Below the pieces are notes generated by a model. That model worked only from the letters and a program-made list of their open reading frames with translations. It was not told where the DNA came from and did no database searches. The position numbers and the translations under genes are program-made. From Lamellibrachia columna (Eukaryota > Annelida > Polychaeta > Sabellida > Siboglinidae), in NCBI GenBank assembly GCA_963662155.1, contig OY759262.1, positions 53,904,990 through 53,968,989 on the forward strand: a stretch of 64,000 nt of DNA. The letters run 5' to 3'. Shown piece by piece: positions 42,965-54,714 of this stretch; position 1 is the stretch's first letter; every line of letters begins with the position of its first letter.

Positions 42965-44085
42965 AAAGACAGCATAATTAAAATAATTATATTTCAACAA
43001 GGATTTTTTTTTTTTAATGATGACCTGTATTATACTAGGGATTTCAACAATATGTGTATATTAAGTAATATACGGAGCATCTAAACTACTGTACTGTGAA
43101 GTCCCGAACAAAGCTTACTTTCAGAATCAGTTTTATGATTCGATCGATTTTTATTGCCGCATTTAAGGCAGTTTAATATGGCTGGTCAGAACACTGGTCG
43201 TACGTCATAGCGTTAGTCTTCAGACTAAATAAACCATCGTACATAAAACGTCGTATTTCACTTCAAATGACCGAAACAATACAAAAATATAAAATGTATT
43301 AAAAACCGAACAAGTTGTTTTCCATTAAAAAAATTGTGGAATTTGAGAAAGTATAAATAATTTGTTTTTATTGTCGAAGAACAAGGCCTCCATTAAGGAA
43401 TGTCTTTGATGTTCATGTCCAAGCAATACTTAGTAGGCCGTCAGCATTCCCTGAAAGAAATCCCCATTATAAGTATTGTATTTATTGTACTTCCCGCAAT
43501 ATTATTTCATCAAGGTTTATAATTTACGTTGTGTGCTGTCAGCATTCCATGAATAAAGCCCGATTATTAGATATATACATTTATTGTACTCACCTTCAAC
43601 AGTATTTCTTCAATCATTTTAAATTAGTAATTATCTGGATTGATTATACTTCACTGTCAACATTAAAAGTGTACATTTTCGAAACAAGTTGATTCTTAAC
43701 ATCAATTTCATGACACTTATCATACAATGTACAACAACTGGTTATAAACAGTATTTTACCGGTCGCATTTCACCCGGTTGACCTTCAGACTGAATAATTA
43801 GTCGTCTACATCCCGTGGTTTGCATGACGTACTTTTTCAGTTCAAACAATGACCGCTAAGAATTGACATATATTGGGTTTAAAAATATATATCCATTTAT
43901 TCCGTTGTTTCCCCACTATTAAAAAAATATATTGAATTTGCAAACATAATGAATAATTGGTCTGATAAAAAAATATACTAATATATATTTCTGGCCTTGT
44001 TATGCATCATTCTAAACATGGGTTTCTAACTAATCTTTTATGTTTTTAGAAGAAATTACTAATTTGGTAAACTGGGGTAATCTCC
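42965..44085. other. AT-rich interval with a short tandem duplication
   Basis: A unit of about 105 bp (GTCAGCATTCC.TGAA..AAATCCC.ATTAT....TATTTATTGTACT) is repeated at 43440-43500 and 43545-43605. No gene recognised. Confidence 0.5.
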
Positions 44086-44089
44086 TGCG

Positions 44090-44455
44090 GATGTTGTCTA
44101 CTTAGATGTTCAGAAAGATTTCAGTATAAGGCCACCTCAAATATTGATGTTTAAACTAAAAGAAATGGAATAGGCGATGGTGTAATCAACTGAATAGAAA
44201 CAAAGCTGGCTGACAGGTTTGAGTGGAGTACACAGTGACCAGTATTAGGACCTATTATGTTTAATATATGTAAATTATTTGGAAGGTGATATATGAAGCA
44301 AAGTACTCATATTCGAGGACGATACAAAATTATCTAGAAAGGTTAAGTGATAAACCAGACAAATTGGCCAAATAGTAAAAAAAATAGCAGATGTTACTCT
44401 ATTAACTTTGGAAAATGTAAATGTTTACATACATGAGAAGCACACATGCGTGTCT
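44090..44455 (+). mobile_element. Ancient CR1-like LINE RT fragment (plus strand)
   Basis: Degenerate match to the RT region: GTCTACTTAGATGTTCAGAA, then LLKLK-like and TGGCTGACAG, GTATTAGGACCTATTATG, and TTTGGAAAATGTAAATGTTT. Many stops and gaps. It extends a little further 5' than the young copies. Confidence 0.7.
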
Positions 44456-44529
44456 TATTTGCATAGTGGAATAGATAATACTCATTCGGTAGTCTTTACT
44501 TTCCATTTGTTGTAAGTAAAGTATTTTAC

Positions 44530-46940
44530 GTGTGAAATGCAGTTATCTTTCTTACAACAACATTTCTTACTCCGACCTGTGTTTCTCTGGTTGGATTCCA
44601 TAGGCCGCGATTCACGGTCTCTGTCTCTATATCGTTTTGTAAATGTTGTTCATCACCGTCATTTTTAACCTTTCTAAGCACGTTTGTGTTATTCGCAAAT
44701 TCCAGTACGTTGCTTGTTATGTTATCATCCAAGTCATTAATATTTAAAACAAATAGAGTTCCTAATACTGATCTTTGTCGTACCACACTCAATACTGATT
44801 GCCAGTTTTAAACCTCCACATCTTCTACAACACGCGGTCTTCTGTCACCCAGTCGATTATGCCATCCCTATACCATGGGCTTTTAATTTAAGTAGTAATC
44901 TTTGATTTGTCACAATGTCGAAAACATTCTGAACATAATTTTTCGAACCCTTTTAAATAATGGTATAATGTTTGTTTATTTCCTTTCAAAAGGAACCACT
45001 CCCTCTTTTAATGAAAAAATTAACATTCACTGTTTCCGATAGTATTTTTTTGCGGAATTCCATCCCCTCCACGTGATTTATTATATTCCATTGCCTCTAT
45101 TTTCTTAGCTACCATTTCAGAAGTTACAAATAACTGTCCTAAATAATCCGATTTAGCCTCCTGACATTTTGCATCTGGAAATGTTAATGAAAATATAATA
45201 TCCTCTCTGGAAAACACTGAACTGAAGTTTCCATTTATATTTCAGCACTGTCTTCTAGTAGTTCAACCTTGACTCGCACGCTTTGTTTACTCTTGACATA
45301 TGCATACGATCTCTTTTTTATTACATGCTAATTTTTTATAGCTTCTTTTAGATTTTCAAATTTCAGCCGTAGCTGCCTGAAGTGCCTCTGTAATTTGTGT
45401 AGTCTTCATCCTTTCTGGTGCGCCTATAAACCATCCACATAGTTTGCTTCTACGCTATTTTTCTAATAGCTTCTTTTGACAAGTGTTTCTTTCTATATCG
45501 TGTTCCTTGTTCTCTCAAGGGAACAAATTGTTCAATGATATTCTCACTTTCATATGTTAGAATGCTCCCACATGTAATTGTTGACGTATTCCTGAACATG
45601 CTAATTTGTTTCATACTTTTAGTTACTCATATCTTTATATTTACCTTTGTGGAAATTTATCCGGTATTTGTTTATTTTCTGATTTTATTTTAATGTCAAA
45701 ATGTATTTGATTGCGATCACTGTTGCCCAATAGTTGGTGTATTTTGACACTGTCCACAAATTAATGTTGTGAAGACAACACTTTATCTAAAGCATCCTCT
45801 CCCCTAGTTGGTTCTAGCACGTGTTGAATAAGGAAGTTATTATGTATGTAAAATAGAAACATTTGATCCTCACCCCCTGCACTCACTAGAGAATGTTGCT
45901 GTATGTATATGTGGCTAAAATATCCCATTCCGATACATTCCCCTTTACTCACTTCCTACATAGCATATTGTTTTTTTTATCCTCTTCGTTTATGATTGGA
46001 TTTCCATAAACTAATGCAATAGTTAATGTTAAATTTCCGTAACTATATTGCACAAAACAGCGTCATCGCACCCTGTTTCCCTTCCTAATTTTACTTCGCA
46101 AGCCTGAATAGATTATTTAATATATAAAATAACTCTCATTCCCATTCTTCCTATTCGATATCTCCTAAACATTACGTATCCCGTCAGTCCTAATTCAGCA
46201 TCTGCTATGTTTTTGTTGGCCGGTGATTCGGTTATACCAATTATGTGAAGGCCAATATCTTCAACCATAATGTTTAATTCGTTTTTTTTATTTACTATGC
46301 TCCTTGTATTTAAACTCTCGCATTCATAACCAGCTTCAGAAAGGTTTTTCTGAATATTTTGTTCCTGTTTGTGTGTACTAGTGGCCTTTTGTCGAGTTTG
46401 AGGCATCTCTAAGTAAACCCCATGCGCTTCTAGTTTTAGCAATGTTCGCTACCAAAAATATTATTGATGCTACTCATGCTACTGTCGACTGTTGCTACTG
46501 TCGAATTTTCCTGAGAGTTCATCCTCAAACACTGATACACCTTTTTCACTTAGATGAAGCCCATACATCACGAAAAAATAAACCTTCTCCAAAAAATATC
46601 CCCACAAATCCAACTCCCTCTTTCATACATAGCTGCTGAACTAGTAGAATTACTGGTAAAATTCATGAGATAATGATCTGCTCAACCCTTGTCTGCTTAC
46701 GTGTTCCGACTAACTGCTTCTATTTATTAACTACGGCAGTTTTACCCTCCCTGTCTGAGTTATTAGTGTATACTAGAATGTACTAGAATAGATCCTTCGT
46801 TGCCCATACCCATGATTTTCTCCACCTTTTCTGTGATAGCCTTGTTTTTGCACCTGAAACTAAAACTACCACGTCGTCCCCTTTGATTATCGCTCTATCA
46901 GCAACTATGGAATCCCCCCCAAAAAAAAAAAAACATCGCA
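44530..46940 (-). mobile_element. Ancient near full-length CR1-like LINE (minus strand)
   Basis: Read from 46940 downwards: an ORF1-like SGNH/esterase region (GDSIVADRAIIKGDD, EKVEKIMGMGNEGSI, VEQIIIS.ILPVI, GLHLSEKGVSVFEDEL), then an APE endonuclease start at 46442 (LNTRSIVNKKNELNIMVEDI, IIGITES), its later part (FLIQHVLEPTRGEDALDKVL near 45830), a linker (SEMVAKKIEAMEYNKSRGGD near 45110), and RT pieces (FDIVTNQRLLLKLKAHGI, VLGTLFVLNINDLDDNI). All are separated by stops and shifts. It shows what the truncated young copies have lost. Confidence 0.8.
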
Positions 46941-46949
46941 TTCCTCCTC

Positions 46950-47440
46950 ACCTGTTCTATCACAGCCTCAGATTAGCTCTTGCGTTGTTCCCCTACAGCC
47001 ATATTCTGACAGGTGTGTTCGTCGCTTTATGCGACACGATTTCATGTTCCTTGTGGGCAAACCCGTTTCGTGGGATATAGTCGCATGACCTCTTTCGGGC
47101 AAAGATGTCCAGCCTTGCAACTTTGGCAGGCGTAGTTGTTCTGGACTTGTCATACATGACAACCGCACACCTCTCCTGAATCTACAGTTTATCGCCATCA
47201 ACTGTTGTTGGACGCCGATAAAGTTTGATGAATGCGCTCGAGACCTCTTCACACACGTTCCATGTCTGCCACGCAGATTTCTTGCCTGTGTCACGAAAGG
47301 CAGAGCCAACGTCGCAACTACTGACCACGTGGAACAATGTGATTCCACTGTCTCTGTCCTAATGCCGGCATTACCTCATGCACGGGAGTCCATCGACGGT
47401 TTGCTTCTTGGCCAAAGGCAATGAGCATTGCCTCAAGGCC
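46950..47440 (-). pseudogene. PIN/FEN-like mobile-element ORF fragment, copy B
   Basis: In the minus strand DVGSAFRDTGKKSAWQTWNV, then CEEVSSAFIKLYRRP and VVMYDKSRTTT, RLDIFARK. The same ordered motifs (GKK.AW..W, AF..L, MYD.S) as copy A at 39.4-39.9 kb. Frame changes and a stop (DGDKL*) show decay. Upstream words resemble the FHALTGCD segment but are damaged. Confidence 0.55.
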
Positions 47441-47449
47441 AGTTGCCAT

Positions 47450-48535
47450 CGGGGATGACAAGACGAATGGTAATGATTACCGCGTCGGTGTTTTCGCGAA
47501 TGCCTTGCTGCTCTCCATTGCTGCATGTCTGAGTATACGAATACACCTCTTCACCTCTTCTAGGGAGATTAGCTGGTTGCTAATGGCCTCGTCTCGCGTT
47601 GTCGCGATCATTACGCTTACCGTACGTGATTCCTATATATATTTTTTTTACGATTGTGGAAAGGCTGTCTTGTTTTTTTTTAATCTTGCAGGAAGCGTTC
47701 CCAGTTTTCGGTGTCGGTGGTTCACGCCACTTTCATTGTTACATCAGCCTGGACTGCCGGTACACATCAAAGCCAACATCTAGCGGTCATTGTACTATGT
47801 ACGAATATCACCGGTTTTTATGTACATATGTACGCGTTTTTAATGTTTAAACGTTGATTGTCCGGTATGATGGTTTAATGCGGTAGTTGTAGACGTTCTT
47901 AGCGTTTCACATAGTACATAGGCTTTATTGCATATTGATACAACATGTGGTAGTCAGTTTATACCTATGTGTTGAGTGCAGTCCCCGAAAAGTGTTCTGA
48001 AATACACCACTTGGCAAATTTGTAATTGGACATACAATCAGTTTTGGTGCTCAGAGCTCACTGAACATCACACAGCCCAGTTGTAATAAAGCTTTCCGGA
48101 TCGCCTAGTTACCATTACAATGGTATAATGCATAGTTCCTACAAAGGGAGGTAATCGGAGGGCTTGGGATTATTGGGGACACTCCTTCCTTTAGCTCAGA
48201 CATCTTAATCGCAAATAAAGAGTTTTGACCTAAAATATCACGGATATTGAATAGAAGAAAAATTGCCTTAAAGGTACGGTAGGTGTTCGTAAAACAATTT
48301 TTTTAATTATAAAATCGTGTTATTTAGTGTAAATTATATATACTGTAACATATGCCGACCGGCCAAACGTGTCGAAATGAAGAAGACGCAATTTTTTAAT
48401 CGCCGCTTCGACGCTTACAACACTCGACGTCGCTGGTCAGTGCACTTCCCGAACAGCTTTCGGCAAGTTCCGAGAAGGTGGCGACCCGAGGAGGCGGAGC
48501 TTGTATTATGTCAGCGCCTGTCACTGATAAGCAAC
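47450..48535. other. Unassigned interval
   Basis: No recognisable gene. Weak open frames only. Confidence 0.4.
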
Positions 48536-48536
48536 A

Positions 48537-48579
48537 TGGCTTCCATAGTAACAGATGGTTCGTCAAGGGAGTTAGAGGT
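48537..48579 (+). CDS. Candidate small first exon
   Basis: ATGGCTTCCATAGTAACAGA... encodes MASIVTDGSSRELE and ends at GAG/GTACGT, in a GC-richer 150-bp patch that could be a promoter or 5'UTR. A second RG-rich exon-like stretch at 49195-49413 (RGMGGRRRRRGRASL, one in-frame TGA, donor ACCG/GTAAAA) follows. These could be 5' exons of the P2X7-like gene at 50.6 kb, but the phases do not join directly. Confidence 0.3.
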
Positions 48580-49621
48580 ACGTTATAGTACAAATTGTCG
48601 TAAATATTCCGTTTGTCACTGTGTCTGAGAAATTACCTTCGTTCGAGATTTGTTTCATTTCAATGATTGTTATCAACAAGCCGTGTATGGCAAACAGCAT
48701 TGTATATTATTCGTACATTTGATTTATCCGATTATAATTTATGTTCGTCTCGAGCGTGCCCTTGCCTATTACCTATATCGTATTACTAGCGTAATTAGGG
48801 ACCTGCATGTAATCATCTAATACCAGAAAAGACATACGTGTAAGGCATATTTCGTGTATACGGTCTATCGGTTAATTCATATATAATAATTGTCGTAATA
48901 GTTTTTGAAGTTGTTGACATCATTCCCATTTCGCGGAATAAGACTGGCGATTCTTTCGCGCATAACTGTTATAAAATAAAAGTAAATAATACAGCACATT
49001 TTATTTTCTTGAGTGCCACGATCTTCTGTGAAAACTGTTGCATTTGTGTGTCCCACCACAGTAAACTTTTCCTTGTTTATAATGTAACAAACAATGTCAA
49101 TAATTGTTTTCTAAAGTGGTGATAAAATGTATGTCATAAACTATATTGGTTATAAACGTAAATTTAGCAACATCACATCCTTTCACCCACATAGTTTCAA
49201 TGGTTCTGAGGAAAGAAATGCAGGAAGAGAAAGAGGTGGCATGAAAAGAAGGGGTGCATGAAGAGGAAGCGGTGCAAACAGAGGGCAGAGTTCGAGAGGA
49301 ATGGGTGGCAGGAGGCGTCGACGTGGCAGAGCAAGTCTAGTTACACTGAACAGAGAAGAATGTGCACATCATGAGGAAACTGAGAAGTCAAAGAAAAAAG
49401 GAGAGACTACCGGTAAAATTGTATTTATATGGAGTTACACAATTGTAACAAAAATGCAGCTGATAAAAGTCTCAATATTATTGTTTAGCCTCATTTGTGG
49501 TATTTTTATGCATGCAATAAACTGCATTGACATAAATTATATCAAATTAATTATGAAGTGTAATAAAGGAAAATTATATGTTCCCAATATAACTGAATTT
49601 TTACTTCATTACCCTAATTAA

Positions 49622-50610
49622 CCATAATTAAGGATTTAATTAATTAGCATAACATATTACAAGTACATCTAACAAGGTGGGAGAAAGATGCTTTAAAATT
49701 ATTAAATGAAGTTAAGTGTCATTATGTTGAATTAATTGTACAGTATTACTGTGACATGGATCTTGCACAATGCATTCTATATGTACCGGTATACATGATT
49801 ATGAACTACATGACACCTATTTGATAAATATCTACGCGATAGATGTAGCCAGATTACATTGACCGAACTTAAGCTGTCTGTATTGTAAAAAGATTAAGGG
49901 AGATGGAGATCATTTACATGATGTGGACCCCTGCATGACATTAATTTGTTATTTTAACAACACTACATGACATCTGTATGTCACATAGATGACAAATGCA
50001 TATTTGATAATATAATGCATATAATTACAGCCCCAATCACTCAGTGATAGGTAGTAATATTATTAGTCAATATAATTATGCAAGAAAATAAAGGAAACAA
50101 TATGTAGAATAGTTGTCACATAGTTTACAAAATATTAAAACACTTGTTTTATTATAATATACATACACCATCAATGGTGATGATTTCATGTGTTGATCAA
50201 CATTTAAATTTCTGAGCCAAATATTATATACAATAATAAGTGCATATAGTATACCTGCAACCCTTTGCAACATCAGCAATACCTGTGTGTCGTGTACTTG
50301 AAAGAATATGCAGATATGCCAAGTGTACCTCTTTGTAAGTAAAACAGCTTTTCCAGTATTTTTACAACCTGCTTTCAAGCCAAAATGTACTAGCAACAAA
50401 ATGTAATAGCAAACCACAAAAAATGTGTTTACTCATTTTTAATCCAGATGTACCTGCACACCATCATTTCACTTTGAAAAGCACCAGAATGAAGTACATT
50501 GAGCGAGGCCCCCAGCATCCGATTTTCACATACCACCCACAAATCATGGAAACCAGTACATTCACCATTTTAGAGCAATTTTACTTTGTGGCACCTCTTC
50601 TTCGTCATCC
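49622..50610. other. AT-rich intronic-looking interval
   Basis: No features recognised apart from weak acceptor-like sites. Probably intron of the P2X7-like relic. Confidence 0.35.
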
Positions 50611-50929
50611 TTTCAGGCTGACATCAGTGCCTTGACTGAGCAGGAGGCAAAAGTGCTGCTTCTGCAGATGGCCAAGAGGGAGCCAGGCCTCTTATTCGAT
50701 ATAATGAGGCAAAATACACCAAGAACAGTGGGAAGTGCGGTTGCTGCAAACAGGTCATTGTCAAGAAATGACCAGTGGTATCGAACGATTATGCTGCAAC
50801 ATGCAGCCTGACAAATGTTTCAGCCTTCGACCTGTAAGTAATACAAGAAGGTGTGTGGCAGCAGTCTCAATCTCCTAACCACCTGTGTTTGGGGCCAACT
50901 TCCCATGTTCCATCTGTTTGTGGGTCCAA

Positions 50930-51061
50930 CCTTTTACCCAAACTCCCACCTCCCACCATTTTTTAGAGTCAATCTCCTATCCAATCTACCACCTCCCACC
51001 ATTTTTTTTAGATTTAACCTCTCACCAATTTTTCAGACCAACCTCGCACTTTATTTTCAGA
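50930..51061. repeat. Short diverged repeats before the LINE
   Basis: Three or four loose copies of CACCTCCCACCATTTTTTAG followed by A(T/G)T(T/C)AA.CTC lie directly upstream of the LINE start. Confidence 0.55.
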
Positions 51062-52225
51062 AAGCTTTTGACAAAGTGCCACATCAAAGATTACTACTTA
51101 AATTAAAAGCCCATGGTATCGGGGATAGCATAACTGGCTGGATAGAACAATGGCTGACTGACAGAAGACAACGAGTTGTAGTAGATGGAGAAGTTTCAAA
51201 TTGGAAATCGGTTTTGAGTGGGGTACCTCAAGGATCAGTATTAGGACCTATATTATTCTTAATTTATATCAATGACTTTGACGACAGTATAACAAGTAAC
51301 GTACTGAAATTTGCGGATGACACAAAACTGTTTAGAAAGGTTAATACTGATGGTGATAAACAACATTTACAAAACGATCTAGACAGATTATTGAAATGGT
51401 CTGAGAAATGGCAGATGTTGTTCAATTTTTGGAAATGTAAATGCCTACATACAGGACATAGGAACTTGAATGTAAACTATAAAATGGGAGATACTGTTCT
51501 GGGTACTACTGTAAAAGAAAAGGACTTAGGAGTTACAATAAGCGTTGATATGAAAGTTTCAGAGCAGTGTGGTATTGCAGCTTCAAAGGGTAATCAAATT
51601 CTTGGATTGATTAGAAGAAACATAACATACAAGGGAAAAAAATTAATTATACCTCTTTATAAAGCAATAGTTAGACCTCATTTAGAATACTGTATACAAG
51701 CATGGAGACCATATCGTAAGAAGGATATAGATACGCTTGAACGCATACAAAGGAGAGCAACTAAAATGATTCCAGAACTGAGAGACCTTAGTTATGAAGA
51801 ACGCCTGAAAGAATGTGGTTTAACAACTCTAGAGACAAGGAGGTTAAGAGGAGATCAGATTGAAGTTTTTAAGATATTGAATGGGTATGAAAATATTGAT
51901 AGAAATATGTTTTTCTCACTTAAGAAGGATAGCAGAACTAGAGGACATGAGGTAAAATTAGTAAAGGATCAATGTAGATTGGACATCAGGAAGCACTCGT
52001 TCTCACAGAGGACAATAAATGAATGGAACAAATTGTCTACAGATTGTGTAACTGCTAGCAGCGTGAATATGTTTAAAAACAAGGTTGACACACATCTCAG
52101 GAGGGCGGGTTATAAGTAGATGAACATTGTTGGACTATCGATAAGCCAAATGGCTTCCTTGTCCACTTGCCATCTGGGCCTTTGGCTTGGATGGCAAATC
52201 TTGTTAAATCTTGTTAAATCTTTCT
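51062..52225 (+). mobile_element. CR1-like LINE, young copy, 5'-truncated
   Basis: The RT and C-terminal frame is open from the insertion start to 52119 and differs from the palindrome copies at only a dozen or so residues (for example FWKCKC for FGKCKC, DTHLRRAGYK at the end). FADDTKLF is intact. It ends in TTAAATCTTG repeats at 52196-52222. It starts at the same AAGCTTTTGAC as the palindrome copies. Confidence 0.92.
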
Positions 52226-52229
52226 GCCA

Positions 52230-53395
52230 CCCCAATTACTTGAGTACCGTAGTGAACATAATTTTCTGAAGTTACATATTTCTTACTACAAATCAGTTTA
52301 GTAGCAGGGTTGGAATCATTATGATGATAAAGAAATGATAATTATTGTGTTAATTACATAATTATAACGAAACTAATCGATTTTCAATTCACATAATGAT
52401 AATTAACCCGTGATGAAAAATAATGATCATCATGCCATCAGGTTATTTAATTATGTTGTCACCATTTAAGAGGAAATACCAGATTCCACGAGTTTCTCCA
52501 GGTTTTTCATGTTTCAATGAGTTTCACCGTGGAGTATACATAGCAGGAGACACTGACAGTCAGTCACTGCTAAATACCTAAAATTTCCCATGAAGCATAC
52601 TTTGAAGCATACTTTTAATTAAATGCCCTACACAACTGTTTTGTACACAAGTCTATGAAGACATACTCAACAGGCTTGCCATTGAAGCCATTCACTCACT
52701 GGTGATCAAGTAATGGATAAGGGTTACCCACTTACAGCAGTGGATCAACATGAATACTAACCAGCACTAAGCAGATCGTCTTCAACATTTGTATCACTAA
52801 ATCTAAATCAATCATTGCAGCTCCCTGCCCTTTCATGCTGGACAATGCTTGAACAAACACAAACACCTTATTATACCAACTTTCTTACATAATGTACATC
52901 ACTTACATCAACTTTCAAGCATCAATCTTTCTTTGTTTGCGTTTTGTTAAGCCGTCATGTCTACTACAAAGTTTTCCATGCTGCAACATGGCTTGATATG
53001 TGATTGGTAAGGAAAATGATAACGAAGAATTATAAATTATACACATACCTAGTGACAAGATGATAATACAAATTATAACAAACACACTGATCACAATGAA
53101 CACTCTTAATGACTCTGACCCTGTTTAGTAGCATTATGTCTCTGGCACAGAATATGCTGTTGAGTGTTTGACCTATATCTTACTTTCATATCAACATTAT
53201 TTGCAACTGTTACAACAAATCAGACCTACAATGAATATAATATTCTCATAATATAATATATATGGCATCTTGTGGCAGTACAATTATTATGCATATATGT
53301 ATGTATTCATGTAACCACACATGCATAATCATCTGTCATTTTATGCAAACAGTACAGTTAAAATGCCAAAAAATTAATGATAATTATATATTTTC
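52230..53395. other. Unassigned interval, probably intron
   Basis: No gene or repeat recognised between the LINE tail and the last P2X7-like exon. Confidence 0.4.
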
Positions 53396-53865
53396 TACAG
53401 GAAATGGATTTACTGGTACTTACAGTTTTGACAATGGTGGGACATTACAGAGCTGACGTGTTTGGTGTGCCAGCACGAGGGGACAATGATGCTATGCGGC
53501 ATTATGCATACCACCAGTTTGTTCTGTGGTAATATGGCAAGCTGGGAATAGGTAACCGCCATGTTATACTAAGCTGTTGTGTGTGGCAAATTAGACAGAC
53601 ATTTCCAACTGAAAATAAACAATACACTGGGTTCAAAGTTCATAGATTAGGTTAAGTCATTACTTGTTAAACATGAATGCACATTCATACGCTTTGTGAA
53701 AAATTATCCAGACACATTATAAAGTTACCCATGACAGTTTTGAAACCACAGTGCTTTCATAAAAGGTTTACTTTTGAATTGTTTAATATTACACAACAAA
53801 TACGCAGGTTAAATGTTGGTTGCCTGTTCCTAGCTTGCTTCTCTCCGTTACATTGGGAACTAATG

Positions 53866-54133
53866 TCAACGACACGGTTTAGTCTTTGTAAATCGAGTAC
53901 GATGCCTGGCAACTAGCTCAGATGTTGGTGGAGCAGGCACTGTTGCGATGTTGGGTGCAATGTTTCTGGGATTGTCAGGCTTGATGCCACACTTCCTGGC
54001 TTTGGGCAATTCATCCTCTATGCAGGCAGAGATGATTGTCTCCTGCAGGCTGACAATGTACTCATAATGTTTCTGTTGCTGCTCTGGCAAAATTGTCCAG
54101 TTTTTCCTTCTTTTGTTGAATACCTTGTGGTAA
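53866..54133 (-). CDS. Last exon of an unidentified conserved gene
   Basis: After the acceptor TTAATTTACAG (minus strand) the frame reads YHKVFNKRRKNWTILPEQQQ, HYEYIVSLQETIIS, then NPRNIAPNIATVPAPPTSEL and VARHRTRF with a stop. The style (K-rich start, PPTSEL near the end) recurs in multi-copy invertebrate proteins linked to DNA transposons, but I cannot name the family. It converges tail to tail with the P2X7-like gene 210 bp away. Confidence 0.5.
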
Positions 54134-54593
54134 CTGTAAATTAACAAACAAACTTAGTGATGTGTTATACAACAATTAATAACTCTTGTTAAGCAGGATG
54201 GCATTTGCAAGACATTCTCCATTCCACATGCTGGTGCTATGTACCGTTTCAACGTAAATAGCTAAACGATTTAGCACAAATGTAATGTTATTGAAAATAC
54301 TGGATATGAATGCATATGCATAACATGATATACACATGCTGTTTTTATTTTGTACTGTATTACTGGTTGTGTATTGCAACGCAATCAACCTCCCATTGGA
54401 AATTTTAACATACGTGAATCATGTTTTTTTTTGCATAAACAGCCATCTGAAACATTGTTTTAATCACTATGTAGTCTTCTTTACAAAATACTAACTAACC
54501 CAAGGGGCTAAGTAGAAACATAATCGCTATTTGTGCTGTAATGGAATGTCATTATTTTTGTGTCTAACAACAATGTATACAAGCTATGCTTAC

Positions 54594-54684
54594 ACAGTGT
54601 GCTCTTTGCTGTTTGTCTTCAGGGGCAAATCTTTGTGCTTCTTCTATTGCTGCGAGGAAATTTCGTGCCCGATACACTGAGAAG
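54594..54684 (-). CDS. Penultimate exon of the same unidentified gene
   Basis: A 91-bp exon between CTATTGCAG and GTAAGC reads SVYRARNFLAAIEEAQRFAP then EDKQQRAHC. Joined to the exon at 54133 by position only; upstream exons are not visible because a LINE remnant follows at 54715. Confidence 0.45.
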
Positions 54685-54714
54685 CTGCAATAGATAAGTT
54701 TTAACTGTTATGTT

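Larger units (their letters stand above)
50617..53655 (+). pseudogene. P2X7 C-terminal-domain-like gene, split by a LINE and stopped
   Basis: Exon 50617-50833 (acceptor CATCCTTTCAG, donor CCT/GTAAGT) reads ALTEQEAKVLLLQMAKREPG then LLFDIMRQ, and in a shifted frame GHCQEMTSGIERLCC then MQPDKC, the cysteine-rich segment of P2X7-C-terminus-like proteins. Exon 53401-53655 (acceptor TTTTCTACAG) reads DNDAMRHYAYHQFVLW, then TAA at 53530, then YGKLGIGNRHVILSCCVWQI and QYTGFK. The exons are separated by a CR1-like LINE. Frame change, nonsense codon and insertion make this a pseudogene. Such proteins are common, often repeat-associated, in invertebrates; the channel part is absent. Confidence 0.68.
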
